A DNA stretch of 64,000 nucleotides from Naganishia liquefaciens (lineage: Eukaryota > Basidiomycota > Tremellomycetes > Filobasidiales > Filobasidiaceae), in the NCBI GenBank assembly GCA_013423385.1, contig BLZA01000057.1, forward strand, positions 373,533-437,532, given 5' to 3'. The notes below the pieces were generated by a model, which had not been told where the DNA came from, made no database searches, and saw only the letters and a list, made by a program, of their open reading frames with translations. This document shows, piece after piece, positions 1 through 11,800 of this stretch. Position 1 is the stretch's first letter. The number at the start of each line of letters is the position of its first letter. The position numbers were made by a program, and so were the translations under genes.

Positions 1-1297
1 ATGACGGTAAGCTCACTCGTGCAGCACGATACGAATGTTCACTGTGTACAGGGTCGATCGCTGTGTGGGACGAGGTGACGACGCTTCTTCGCGAGGCAAG
101 ACATGAACAGCCGCCAAGGCGTGATGGTGGGTCATTTCATTCACAGTCAGGCAGCGCTAAAGGGTCAATTCAGCCCCGCCGACGCATTTCCTATACGCCC
201 ACCCTACCGCAATCACCACCCTCGTCTGGACAAGATTCCCCGTTGCCGATGCAGAAGGGAACTTGATTCTCGATCAGCCGACGCCGTACCTGTTATCTGG
301 TAGTGTGGACCCGAACATCATGATGCATGATCTCCGTGACCCGTCTGCTATCGTGTTTGTCGACAAATATATTCGATGTGAGTAAGCAAGCCTGTTGCCT
401 TCTCTTGCCCATCTCATCTCTTTGTAGTTACCTCGACATTGGCTTGGCACGGCATGCTTGACTTTCCCATCACGCAAGACAGCGAACATATATTGCATTT
501 CATCAGATTGCGGCAAATCTCGACATACTCTTTCCATAGGCTATTCGCCCAGCAGGGACCTATCAGGGTGAGTCTAGTGGTCTCGGCGAAGGCTGTACTG
601 ACGCTGCCTCAGACCATCGCCTGTTCGGACTATCACGGCATGGTGGCATCGGGCGGAGTGGACGGCTGCGTGACATGGATGAATGCGGCGAGGGCTTCAA
701 CGCGAGCAAGAAAGGCGGTAGGTCAAGACTAGGACACCGGCAAACTGAGATTGATGCAATCATACGTAGAGAGTGTCCCAGCAAACCCTCTATAGGCTCG
801 ACTACAGCCGCATTTCGGGACTTTATCGCATGGTTGATGGCTTTGCGCCCGAGGTGTGTTGAGTGTCAATGTACCCATCGCGAGACTAACGCCTACCAGG
901 TTCCCAATCATGCAGCTCGGATCTACTCGCAACCAATAGACGCTCCAAAACCGAAAAAGGCTTTGACTGCGGACGACTGGAGAACAGTCTCTGCTGGGTT
1001 TCCGCTTGAAGTGCAGATTACCAAGACGGCGTGGCAAAACAACGGAGGTATTGGTCGTGCCGGTCTGTTGGCTTCGGGGAGTGGCAGTGGGATTTGCCGT
1101 ATAGATTTCATGAAGGGTCACCTCTACCGATCGTATGATCAGAGTCTGGCTGAAGATTTGGGATTCATGTGAGTGGAATCGCATTTCGCTGGAAGGCGCT
1201 CATCTTTCTCAGTGCAAGACCCAAGACGGACAATGTTGGAGAGCCTAAGGAGGAAGAGATGGCAGTTGTATCGGAAAATGAGGAGATGGCGGATTGA
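1..1297 (+). CDS. WD40 protein resembling TFIIIC subunit Tfc6/GTF3C2 (3' part)
   Basis: This is the C-terminal part of a gene that starts before the window. Short exons separated by 40-60 nt introns give WD-repeat strands: 'GSIAVWDE' near 53-83, then 'LLSGSVDPNIMMHDLRDP' near 280-340, 'CSDYHGMVASGGVDG' near 624-668, 'LYRLDYSRISGLYRMVDG' near 790-845, and 'GLLASGSGSGICRIDF' near 1066-1110. The last intron is 1169-1212; its phase-2 junction leads into an acidic tail ending at TGA 1295-1297. The order of a WD repeat, a Y-R-x-D-Y strand and a Y-R-M-V-D strand near the C-terminus resembles my recollection of the fungal TFIIIC tau-B propeller subunit Tfc6/Sfc6, which helps recognise the B box of tRNA genes. 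Being a WD40 protein is well supported. The TFIIIC assignment is an inference from memory of the family, and another nuclear WD40 protein is possible. Confidence 0.5.
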
Positions 1298-1702
1298 TGA
1301 TGTGCTTAGTCTCGTAGGGATCCCGAAGTATGTGTTTGACTGCTCTCTGTCGTCAGCGCGAGTTGCGGGTATATTATCGACATCTCGTGAAGATGATCGA
1401 TGTAGCTGTAAACTCTAGGCCTCGGAGTGCCTGTGCAAGCTGGGCATAACAACTCGTAATCCTGCGTGGACGACATGTGTTTCGCATCAAAGGGAAACCC
1501 TGAAAGGTCTTGGAAACCCTGAAAGGAAGACCTTCGAGCAGCATTGAGTGGCAAGCACGCTTTCTCGCGGCTCTGAATACTTTCGAGCAAACCCTCATAT
1601 GAACGGGGAAGAGGGAAGAGACTTGGCGCAACATCGATTCTGCACATACTATATACGTCAGTTCTCGCTTCTTGCGTTCCTTCATCTGACTTCAATCTCA
1701 AC
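1298..1702. other. intergenic, no feature recognised
   Basis: Downstream of the WD40 gene. Both strands are broken by stops. A near-duplicate of about 15 nt, 'aaaccctgaaagg', occurs twice at 1495-1524. Nothing else is recognisable. Confidence 0.5.
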
Positions 1703-2636
1703 ATGACACCGGTCCTAACGACGGAATATACTGCGAAGGATTCGATGGCGACTGATTAGCTGAATGAGCTCACCATCCGATACACCCTGCTCTACATTCT
1801 CGATCCGGACATCGCTGAAGAAAACTCCACGGGAATCAAGCTGTTGAACGAATATGGCTTGATATGGAAAGAGGAGTGGGACAAGATCAACAATCATGTC
1901 TTGGAAGAGGCGGCTCTTGACAATGCTCCCGTTCGGTTGCGAGAATGGCTTCTGAATCGCCTTTTGATCCACTCTGATACGGATGCCATGAATGGGAACG
2001 CGCTGCGAAATCTGGTGACAAGAAATCTTGGTCTCTGCGAACTAGCGATTGGCTGGAGAAGGAGATGGAAGATAAAGACTCCTCTCCAATGTCTTGAGCG
2101 AGGAAACCAGCTCCTCGAGGACATGAGAACAGGTTGGAGCAGAGACGACGAGTGTTCGGCATACCGGATACTAGGCAAAGAGATTTGCCGTCAAAATTAT
2201 TTGCGCCCGAGTCGGAAGGATGCCTGGTCAATCCTACCGTGAATGGCTATCCAGCAACATGACTTCAACGTTACTCGACTTGGCACAACATGATGAGACG
2301 GTATACAACAACATCCAGAGCTCAGCTGATTTTCGCGAAAAATTCTCATCCAACGATCTTGCAACTCACCTTATTGACGAAACCATTGTAGAAGAGTCAC
2401 TGGGTCAAGGCCTCATGGATGCCAACAGCACGGGTCATGAGCAGGTTGATCGCCCTTCGACGCTCACATCGTCTGATGACATGGCGAATAGCAGAGTCGC
2501 TAATGGGTCAGGGTCAATGTTACAGTCCGAACCGCAAGATCTTCCGTCTAGTGTCAAATCAAACGCCCGAACCAGTCGGCGGGACATATTCTCATTTAAG
2601 ATGAATTGGCTTAAGAGATTCAAGCCTAGGAAGTAG
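1703..2636 (+). CDS. orphan hypothetical protein (candidate, spliced)
   Basis: Unrecognised. A reading frame open from about 1760 to 2242 and another from 2220 to 2636 look protein-like; examples are 'LLNEYGLIWKEEWDKINN' and 'LLDLAQHDETVYNN'. A possible model starts at ATG 1703, removes a 48-nt intron at 1712-1759 (phase 0, weak donor GTCCTA, acceptor ATTAG) and joins the two long frames by a very short 34-nt intron ending at the 'ccag' near 2260. The product would be mostly helical in its first half and Ser/Asn-rich in its second, ending in a basic tail (RFKPRK). Base composition is lower in GC than the flanking conserved genes. It could equally be a decayed gene whose frames no longer connect. 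No domain is seen, so no function is offered. Confidence 0.28.
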
Positions 2637-3356
2637 AGAGAGGTGTCTTTGAATTCTCGCTTTGTAACTTGTGTCCAGAACAAGAGGCCCAGGAGAACCC
2701 TCGTGTAGATATGTGCCAATCAGTCCTGACTCCTTGAGAAGCACCTAAGCATTCATTGAAGCATGTAGCTCACATTGGTCAATTTCTTGTGGGGATGACG
2801 CTGAAAGGATTCCTCGCACGCGCAGTCGTCATGAGAATTACCTACGGCTCTTCTTTTCATGCGCAAGAATTAGGAGCAAGTGTATGCAGAACAGCTTGAG
2901 ATTCATCGTCTCTGAATCGCTGTCGAAGCTTTCCTATGATCGATCTCGATGCTCATCCAGAAGACCACTATGAAGGTACCTGAAGAGGGAGAAGCTTCTT
3001 TGCCCAACGATCTCTCGATGAAATACGCTTTTCTCTTCATCCAGGATCCTAGAATCACTAAGGAAATTGCGACGGGCGAAGACCTTCTGAAGTCGTATGT
3101 GCTGCTCTCAAACAGGGACAGTGGCGAGATAGATGACGAATTCCTGACCTTGTCACCGCGTCCGATGCCACCGTCCGGTTTGCACACTCGCTCCTTGTCT
3201 CCTGCCCAATCGACGTTCTCCGGCGCCCTGGCGAAGCGAGGAGGCAAAAGCCGGTAGCGAAAAATCGGACACTGCGTGGCGGTCAACAGTTGGTGAAGAA
3301 GAGCAGAGGTGGACGATCATACCCTCAAAGAATGCCGGCGCCGAACGACTAGTTTC
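2637..3356. other. gap between orphan candidates; one short open frame
   Basis: About 0.7 kb with no gene I can defend. A 102-codon frame on the plus strand at 2949-3257 contains a plausible stretch ('SYVLLSNRDSGEIDDEF') and a Pro/Ser-rich end, but I found no splice model that extends it. It may be a small orphan gene or the remnant of one. Confidence 0.3.
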
Positions 3357-3978
3357 TCAACGATATAGGAGTTTTTGAGAAACAAGCAGTTGATGGGGCG
3401 CTTCTTGAGATGATAGCTTGTGTCGTACACTCTGAATCCATCTTAAAAAAGGAGCGGAAGAGAGATCAGGAGGTCGTGCTGAAACCTTGAATGAGTGGTC
3501 ATCACCGACTAAGAGTACATCGGTGACAGAGTCAGCTCGAGAGGCCAAGCGCGAGCTCAAGCTGTTGTCGCAAAACCCTAGGTTTTCTGCTCGCACTGCC
3601 CCCGGCCGCAGCTGAACGAACTTGAACATGGCCACTAATGTACTGCTGCCTGCATGCAGAGACCTTGTCAGGTACAAGTAGACAAACCGGTCCGCTCTTG
3701 AATGCCATTTCATCGTGTGAACGCACCTCCCTTCCAGACGGATCGTTCGGTGAACTTGGCATCGGTGGCGTCAGCAAAGGTGATTTCCTGTCGGCAGGTG
3801 ACACTAGCCCAACGTATGCTGTGGCTCCCTCTGCGACGGCAACAAGCAGATACTCAAGAGTATTCGTCCGGCAAGTTGTTAAGATTTTCACAGGGAAAAT
3901 AGGCGGGGATTGCTTATGGTCTGAGGATTTGGGCAAGGTCTGTTTCGTCACAGCGTTGAAGAGGACTGCATGGGACAC
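3357..3978 (-). CDS. orphan hypothetical protein, two exons (candidate)
   Basis: Unrecognised. On the minus strand an ATG at 3978 opens 105 codons (3978-3664). A 43-nt intron (3663-3621, donor GTCTCT, acceptor TTCAAG) joins in phase 0 to a second exon (3620-3357) ending in TGA, for a product of 192 residues. The two exons lie in different frames, so the in-frame junction with an intron of the size usual in this window is mild evidence that it is real. The sequence has a hydrophobic run (EYLLVAVAEGATAYVGLV) around residues 42-59, a Pro/Ser-rich middle and a basic C-terminus. No family is recognised. A competing plus-strand open frame (3638-4069) covers part of it, and I cannot exclude that neither is real. 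Confidence 0.33.
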
Positions 3979-4397
3979 CCAGGAATGCCTCGTGCCGAAC
4001 GTGACTTTGTATCCGGGACGCGGGGACGCGTTCGCGTGCGCGGGGCCCGTCGCGTCGATATTAAATTAATTGCATGATGAATAGATGAACGCATAGGCGA
4101 GGCCCCTCTCGAAGATTAAGATCAGGAAAGGAGTCGGGATAGCGGACCCTACCAGAGGTCGAGCGGTCTGCTTGTATCAAGTTGAACAAAACGTCATACC
4201 GTAGCTCATCGCCTGCCATCGCATCTCGGTCGTCTTCCATGAGTTTAAAATCCTTTGACCGATCACATCACAGGGGACAACAGCAAATTATATACAGGTG
4301 ATCGCTGGCAAGTGTTCTCGTCGCGTCATTCTTAGCGAATCTCTCCCGTCACTCCCCGTGACAGTCGTGCTATCAAATCACGCTTATCTGGCTATCG
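3979..4397. other. intergenic upstream region
   Basis: Upstream of the small basic/acidic protein gene. It contains a short CpG-rich patch near 4017-4057 followed by an AT-rich patch (attaaattaatt near 4061). No motif is identified with confidence. Confidence 0.4.
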
Positions 4398-4472
4398 GTG
4401 GTTCGCCTCAGTGAACCCCAGCACGACCCTGCACCTACACGACAAGACATCTACAACCCTATTCCGCACGTC

Positions 4473-4931
4473 ATGCCCTACAACAAGAGCGGCGAGGCCT
4501 ACCAGCGTCACCTCCTCATGGCCAAACTCCACCGCGAATTGGCCAAAAAGGAGAAGCCCAAGAAGAAGGCTGTCGCCAATCCAAAGGCCGGGATCGAAAA
4601 GGAGCCCATGCCGGAGCGACGACCGGGCCAGACGCTCAACAACTATGCGCAGCAGTGTGTCGCCGTCATGAACAGGAACCTCGGTTTCACTGGGGGGAAA
4701 TCCGCGGGTCGACGTGCGAGGGAGGCCGCGAGGCGAAAGACGGTTGTGCAGAAAGAGGCAGAGAAGGCCGAAGAGAGCGCCCAGCAAGAAGACGAGGATG
4801 AGGACCTCGAGAACGATGGTCCCGCGGAGCAGACCCTCAAGGGATGGTTGTCCAATGCCGAGGACAAAGCCGTCAATGCGCCTGCCAACAAGGCGAACAC
4901 TCAAGTCGGAGCCGCAAACGCGCCCGATTGA
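4473..4931 (+). CDS. small Lys-rich/acidic hypothetical protein
   Basis: Unrecognised single-exon gene. ATG 4473 follows a pyrimidine-rich leader, and the frame runs 152 codons to TGA 4929-4931. The N-terminal half is basic and helical (MAKLHRELAKKEKPKKK), followed by a central segment 'LNNYAQQCVAVMNRNLGF' and an Arg/Ala helix, then an acidic block 'QQEDEDEDLEND'. The stop falls inside a run that stays open in the neighbouring +1 frame. That frame reads 'KSEPQTRPIDLTVINKAS' and continues to a Lys-rich end at 5028. The 'PIDLTVI' stretch looks like a SUMO-interaction motif of the sort common in fungal nuclear proteins, so the true C-terminus may be reached by a small intron or a recent frameshift. 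Charge pattern suggests a nuclear or nucleolar protein. Function unknown. Confidence 0.55.
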   Translation: MPYNKSGEAYQRHLLMAKLHRELAKKEKPKKKAVANPKAGIEKEPMPERRPGQTLNNYAQQCVAVMNRNLGFTGGKSAGRRAREAARRKTVVQKEAEKAEESAQQEDEDEDLENDGPAEQTLKGWLSNAEDKAVNAPANKANTQVGAANAPD

Positions 4932-5224
4932 CTTGACCGTCATCAATAAAGCGTCGAGCTCGAAGCGATCAGTAGACGGCAAGCGTGCGGCTATGCAGCG
5001 CAAGGGAAAGAAGACAGCGATCAAGTAGATGAAATCGGTCATCTGGAGTCGTAAGTAGACTACGCGGCCTTGCGGTTCCAGGCTGATGGGTATTTCAGTG
5101 CCAAAAGAACCTCGAACCATCGACGGGCAGCGCGTCAGCGATGTGAAATATGTAATTAACAAGAAGTGTGTTGTACTTGTCGCCTGTATGTAGTCGCAAA
5201 TGCCGTGATGTGCATCCCTAGCCG

Positions 5225-8200
5225 TCACCCAAACGTTTCATCCGTCAAATTGAACGCCGAGTAATCCACATCCGGGATCGTAAAGTTGAGGATATCCATA
5301 ATATTCTGGTCTTCGCTCAGGAATGGCAAGTCGGTAAATAGGCTGAGATTGTTGTCGAATTCGAGCGGCTGGGTGATGAGCGGCGTATGGCCCGAACCGG
5401 CCACGGACGGAGTCTGCGCGTCCTGCAAAGGGTCGGGTTCAGCCTTGTGAAAAGCTCGACGACGCCGCGACTCACTGTGTACTGCTTCTTGCCGCTTCGA
5501 TCGTCTTGAAGGTCGTCTGCTTTTCGCTTGCCGGCCGTCTTGCTATCCGCCAGTGACCGTCGAGATGCAAACTCTTCATCTGTGGAGGTGGTCTGGGTCA
5601 GCGAGAACAACTACCTGGCCGTCGAGACCTACTGAGCAGCTTCTGCAGCGCGTCTGCCGTCCCATGCAGACCACGCAATCCGGAGATGCGCCTAGACGAA
5701 GAGCGATGAGTGACATACTCGCAGGCCAAACGTGCAAAAGTCTCACCTTAGCGCATTGATTCCCTTTTGCACGTCGCTCGCGGCCTTTTCGACCTGGTTG
5801 TCCGGAACGCGGCAGAGGTTGAGATACAGGATTACGGTGGAGGTGAAAAGGCCGTAGGTTTGCGGCCTGTCAAAGACGATCAGCAGGCGCCGGAACGGAT
5901 CCAGATTTCACTCACCAGTACCGCGCTTCGACGGATGGAGCTACTGGCCCGCCAAACGCCTCCAAGAAAGAAAACGCTGAATTCAGGCACACCTCGCGCG
6001 AGAGCATGTATTTCCTGTGTCAATAGCGTAAATCACAAAGTCTCGCAAGAGGCAGCGTGCGAAACTTACGGATCCTGGAATGACTGGGCAAAGTAGACCC
6101 GATGTAAACGCAGTAGTCGCAGATTGATGGCATTTTTCAAAACCTCGGATTCGATGGCGCTGCAAGGGCGTTAGCAATGCCGGGAATGTTCCCCTTTCGG
6201 GGCGACTTACATCTGCCGCATCGACTCGGCATCGCTCGCGAAATGCGTAATATCTGCATTGGTGCGGTAAAACGCCGACACATTGTTAATGACCACCTCA
6301 AACTCGGCGTGGGCCCTGCAGATTATTAGCCGACATTCCGGGCATGGAGAAGGGACATACTCCATAACGTAGGTGTACCGTTGTCGGCCTGACAGGTTGA
6401 CTTGCTGGACGAGCCGCTGAAGCGGGTAGAGCAGTTGCAGCCTGTTCAAGACATAAGACATGCCCTAGAGCGGAATGAGCCAAGCGCCGCCCACCGCACT
6501 CCTGCGACTCACCGTATGTATGTCCCGCGGCTGTGAGATGATTGGCTTATCGTTTGAGAGATCATCGTCGTTCACGTTGGCCGGCTCGGCCGTTTTATTA
6601 CTCTCCATCTGAATCGTATAAGTATAGTTGTGTTCTTTGGAGAATATCCAGTCCAGCTCGACCTGTATGGGTTTTTAGCGTGCGAGAAGAGTCGGCGAAA
6701 CGAATTACTCACGAGGGCATACCATACCCGCCTCGCAACCTCTCTATCGATCGCGCCAGCCCATCGACTGCCGTACCGCTTTCGCACGTCTTCCGCGTTC
6801 GCTGAAGGGTTCTCAGGCCCGAGTCTCGATAGACCGAGCGCATAGGCGATCTACGAACGGTCAGCCGCGACGATGCAGAGGTTTTCGGGAGGACATACCT
6901 TGATGGCCGTACCGCATAGCGTCCAATGGAACTCTGATCGATGGACAGCAGGCAGGTACAGCCCCACGACACTAAGCTTTCTCAATCATAATCCCCTAAC
7001 ACACCGCCTGAACGACAACTCACATGACGGCCTGCAAACTCGTAATCGAGTGCACCTGCATCCAGTCCGCCTTTTCCAACGCGACAAAGCATACATCCCA
7101 CCAACTGCTTGTCAGTTTCCCCGCCAAATCATCGCTCAGACCGAGATCGCGCCTTCCCGGTTCGCCCATGAGGTGCAGGCCGACCGTCAGACATGCGGCG
7201 TAGAGCGCGACAAACGCCATTTCCTCGAGGCTGTACGGCGTGTTTGGTGGACGGACCCAAAAGGCGCGACATTGCTGCTGGAATGTCGGAACGTGAATGC
7301 ACCGGATGAGGTAGTCGACGTTGCGGAGGTAGAAATTGATAATATATTGCGCCTGAAGCGGGCTCGGCAGGTTACGCAAGCCCGGATGATCCGAGGCGAG
7401 CCTATCCGGTGTGGATTTCCCTCTCGGATCTAATCCCATCGCCAGATCCCCGGGTAACTGCTCCTCCCGCATACTCGGCTTATCCTCCTCAGCCTTGCGC
7501 CCCGCAGCCCGCTCGATATTCCCACCCCTTCCCAACGCCATATCCTCCAAGGTCAATGCCGCCGCATGCTCCGTCTCGCTCGGCGCTCGACTGGGCGCTT
7601 CCACTCCGATTCCGATCCCCGTCGCGGTATCGTGCGCCTGGACGAGCGAGAGATTGGCGTGCGAGAGATTGGTGGCCGTCGAGCCGAGGGCGTACGAATC
7701 GCGTTCCGAGGGCGTGACGACGCGGCCGTTGGCGTGTGCGAGTTGATTGAGGCGGGGTTGCGGATAGTTGGAGAATGAGGTAGATCCTGAGCGGTGACGC
7801 GCAAGAGGCTGATGTGGATGTGTCGGGGAAACGATATCGCCTATGCCGGTAGACGTGCGATGCGTCAACAGGCTCGAGTCAGGATACATGGAATGCAAGG
7901 GTACATTGGCGGCGATTGGTGTCTGAGCCGGGCGTGTGGTGGACGGGTACGGCTGAATGGGGACATTGCGCGACGGTATCGTCGACGCGAAACTGAACCG
8001 CCGACTGCTCCCACCGACACTCGGCGTCTGTTCATCCTCGTCATACTCGTCATCCTCGATATCCTTGTCGTCGTCACCCTCGGGTTCCTTTCTTCCCTTT
8101 CCCTTGTCGGATCCCTTGCGGTACGGTTCTTGACCCTTGACGGCGATGATGGGCTCGAGCTCGACGAGCAGGTCGTCGTATTCCCGGGGATCATCCACAC

Positions 8201-8655
8201 GACGGATCAGCCGCGAGAGAATATTTTCCAGCTGAACGACCCGTTGCGAAAGGAGTCCGAAATCGACAACGTGCGTATACCCTCTGCTCCGGGATCAGCC
8301 TGCGGTCTCAATTCCCCTCCGTCAATGACACTCACGTCGGCCTGTCGATCGGCTCCTTGACATACTCGACGCACAAGTGCTCCTCTTTTCTCAACTTGCA
8401 CGGCGTACACGGCCACACCCTATCACACTTTGTCTTGCGCTTGCGGCAGTTGACGCAACTGGCGACATTGCGGTGCTTGCGTATACTGCTGCCCTGGGTC
8501 TGCTGAAAGCTGAACGGCGGCAGCGGCTTGAGGAGGGACGCCTCTGCGGGCTGGGAGATTTTGGACAAGTTGCGGTGCCATGCCGACGTGGCGGTGGCTG
8601 GCTGGGCAGACATGGCTGGGTGGACAGGAGGGTTGCTGCCCTGCCAAGGACGCAT
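5225..8655 (-). CDS. Zn(II)2Cys6 fungal transcription factor
   Basis: Nuclear sequence-specific regulator of the fungal binuclear zinc cluster class. The first exon encodes the six-cysteine cluster 'CVNCRKRKTKCDRVWPC' followed by CTPC and a last Cys 8 residues on (spacing CX2CX6CX5CX2CX8C), about 67 residues from the start. After an intron ending near 8283 comes the usual dimerisation coiled coil (LLSQRVVQLENILSRLIRRV). A long disordered linker with an acidic run (DDDKDIEDDEYDEDEQ) leads to the fungal-specific transcription factor middle homology domain: 'LQAQYIINFYLRNVDYL', then 'VGLYLPAVHRSEFHWTLCG', 'IAYALGLSRLGPE' and 'RRVWYALVELDWIFSKEHN'. Several 45-60 nt introns divide the 3' half. The C-terminus is rich in Asp and Phe and may be an activation region. 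ATG 8655 is the first in frame; ATG 8613 is an alternative. Target genes cannot be inferred. The convergent neighbour ends at 4931 or 5028. Confidence 0.88.
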
Positions 8656-8749
8656 CCCCTCGATCCGTCTATACCCTCGCTCTCCACGGGGCTCACCCGT
8701 CGGATTGACGGGCGAGTCATTTCCGCGCAGTATTACCTAAGCAGCCCTT

Positions 8750-8770
8750 CCCCCTCCCCCCCCCCCCCAC
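8750..8770. repeat. poly-C tract
   Basis: A run of C broken by a single T lies just upstream of the zinc-cluster gene and downstream of the next minus-strand gene. On the minus strand it is a G run, and it could be a length-variable homopolymer. Confidence 0.8.
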
Positions 8771-8827
8771 CGCAGTGTCCATGTTCTGATGATGTACAAC
8801 GCTCGATCGCCCGCATACAACGCACAT

Positions 8828-11800
8828 CTACTCCGCCTTGACCCTCCGCACAGCCCTGGGCCTGGGCCTGCCACCCGGCCGCGGCGTGGCCCCATCTACA
8901 CCGCTCGCCACACTCGACCCGCGCGTGTCCCTGTTCGCCGGCGCCTGATCGGGCGCAGAGGGCGTCGTACGTTCCGTCTTTACCTTGAAAAACGCCTCGA
9001 CCGTCGACGCCGCCGCCGTCGTCGTCGCGCGCGGACGCATCGCATCGACGTAGTACTTGCTCGACTGTTCGAACCGATGTAGAAAGCTTGTCAATTCAGA
9101 ATTCGCAATTTGTCGGAATATCGATGTTCTTTTGCCCTTGTTGTCTGCGACACTCGCTTGAGCTTCGTCTCTCCGCCTTGCTGCAGCAGCGTGTACTCAC
9201 ACATCCCCATCTTCAACCACCGCAACGCATCCAACATCTCCCCACGCCATTCCCTCGCCGCGCCGTTCCGAATCTCCCAACCCGACTTGCGCGCATCCGC
9301 CTCGCTCAGCCGTGCGTCCTTGTCCCGCAGGCCGGCATCCCCAACAGCATCCACAACGTCGTGTACGTGCGTGAGCGACTGAATGAGCATCCTTACGCTC
9401 GAGAGTACCAGACGCGCGTCCTCCGAGGTTGGTTTCAGGTAGGGTAGACTTTGGTTCTTGATGAGCGTCGGCAAGCTGCACAAGTCGATCTGCCGCGGAA
9501 CCGCCGTGACCATGTCAGAATCTCGTCTCGCTCTCAGCAGGAGAATCCCACCGTTTGCGTCTCCTCCGCCCCATCCATCAAACACCTCAATGCAAACATG
9601 CGCTTCAACGTCCTCGCCCGCGGGCTCACAACGCCCAACGCCTGCGCAATCCGCACGCGCATCCTTCTCGGCGCAAACGGCTCGGAAGACTCTGCGAGCC
9701 GCTCAGCCGTGGCCAATAGCTGCGACTCGTCGATGATAAGCAACGCAACGAGAGAGACTTGGTCACAATTGTCTCTCACCATGTCGTCCGATATGTCTTT
9801 GAGGACACCCTCGACGCATTCCATTACGCCGCGTTTCACGTGCGCGTCGGACCCTCGGTCAATGCCCAGCTTGATGAGCATGAGTACGAGATCAGGCATC
9901 CCATCTACGGGCACTTGACATCTCCTAGAGGCACGTCAGCGACAAATGGGCGGCGCTTTTGCCGAGAGAGTCTTACCTCGACAGATCGGCCAAACAGGCG
10001 AGCCAGTGCGTCGTCGAGCACAACCTCGCCGCCGGATCGTTCTCGTGCTTCGTCCCTATTCGCACAAGCTGATCGTGCCAGAATGACGGGTCACATTCCA
10101 CCGACTGCTCGGCAAATAGGCGGATGGCCGTTTGCGCGATGGGGTGAAGGGGAAATGTATTGGCTATAATACATGAGCCCATTGCCGCAAAGGCTCGAAC
10201 AATGACATACCGATATTGAGGAGAGTCTGCGGTGCTTCTTTCTCGCGTTCGCGGATCATGCTCGGGACGACTGCCATCAGTAATCTCGGATCTGTTACGT
10301 GTCAGCTCGGATTCACCCAACGTGCGCCCGGACGTACTCTTGGCCAGTGCCCCAAAGCCAGGGAAAGCCATCGTTAGATCGAGCACGGTTACTGACGAAT
10401 TGGCCTGCCGAAAAAATGAGCGCCGGCAAAAGAAGAGAGTTCATCCACGCACTGCTTTGAGATCCTCCCACACGCCCGACCACGCCGGCAGATGGCGCAA
10501 CGCCCCTCCCGCCGTCGTCGATTTGGCCCGTGCGACATGCCGTTTAGCCACATCCATCAAATTCCCGCTATCCGGATCCATCGCCTGGCGCAGCATCTCG
10601 AGATCGAGCGCGCCTTCCTCATCCTCGTCGCCTTCTTCGTTGTCTTCCGTATCCGATTGGTAGATTTCCTCCTCGACAACGTTTGAGGGACGGACCCACG
10701 GCTCTCGCGCCGGCGTTCCCGTCCCTTCGCGCTCCTTGTCGTCCTGTAGCAACTCGAGATTCCGACGGGCCTTTTCCATCGCCGTCATTCCGCCCGTCGG
10801 ACGTTTTTCTTTCTTGATCTCGCGGTGTATTTTGGCGAGAGCCGCAGGGACGGGCGCGGCGCGTGGCTGCATGGATGGAATACGAGTGGGTCTGGCAGCG
10901 GTGGGTTCTACTGAAGAGCGCAGGCCGTAGCCTTTGCCCTTGTCGGCTTCGAGCTTTACGGCCACGGTCGGTTTTGTTTTTCTGTAGGGACGTCAGTGGT
11001 GCACCTATAGCAAGACTCTCCACTTACACCAGCAGCGACGTTAGATCATCATCGCTCTCATCCCCGCTATCCTCGAGCATCTTTTTCCTCGCGGCCTCTT
11101 CCTGCTGCCGTCTCTCTTCCTCTTCCCGCTCATGTTTGGCCTTGAGTTCCGCAAAGATATCGTGCGGTCTTCTTGTTTCGGGGGTGTTGCGCTGCGTGGC
11201 CATGTCGGGACTGGTCGCGGCCGACTTGAGCGCTTCGGGCTGGGTAGACGAACCTCGCAAAACGCTCTCAATCAAGCTTTCCTCGGTCTCTTCAATCGAC
11301 TTGGCAACCGGTGTCATGGAGTCTGTGTGGGCGACCGGCGCAGGAGCCTGTTCTGTCCAGTCAAAGTCGCCAAAAAGGTCCATCAACTGGAGGATTGTCA
11401 GCCCACATCACCGAAACGCAATACTGCTCTCACATCTGTATCTTCGTTGACCTCCATCTCGACATCCTCGGAAATCTTGTCGGCATTCTCGGTGACCTTG
11501 TCCACAAGAGCATCCACGGCCGCTTCCGCATCCATCTTGGACTCGTCGTGGATCACGCGTTCATACGGAATCAATATGGGCATCTTTTCCTCCATGACTG
11601 AACTACTGACATACGACCGATCCGTGTCGTATTCCTGCACAGGCGAAGCAGTCGCCGTTGCCTCCAGAAACGACGTACCCAGACGAAAGGGCGTATTAGG
11701 CGCCGATCCGCGATCCGTACGGACCGAACGAGCGGGAGAGTGTGTCAAGGGCGCCATCACCTGGGTGTTGCTGGGCGAACGAGTCGCAAAGACGGGTTTG

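Noticed and set aside
8828-10500. Assignment of the C-terminal helical region as WAPL or Rif1
   Set aside because: Only general HEAT-like texture is visible; no family-specific motif was found.
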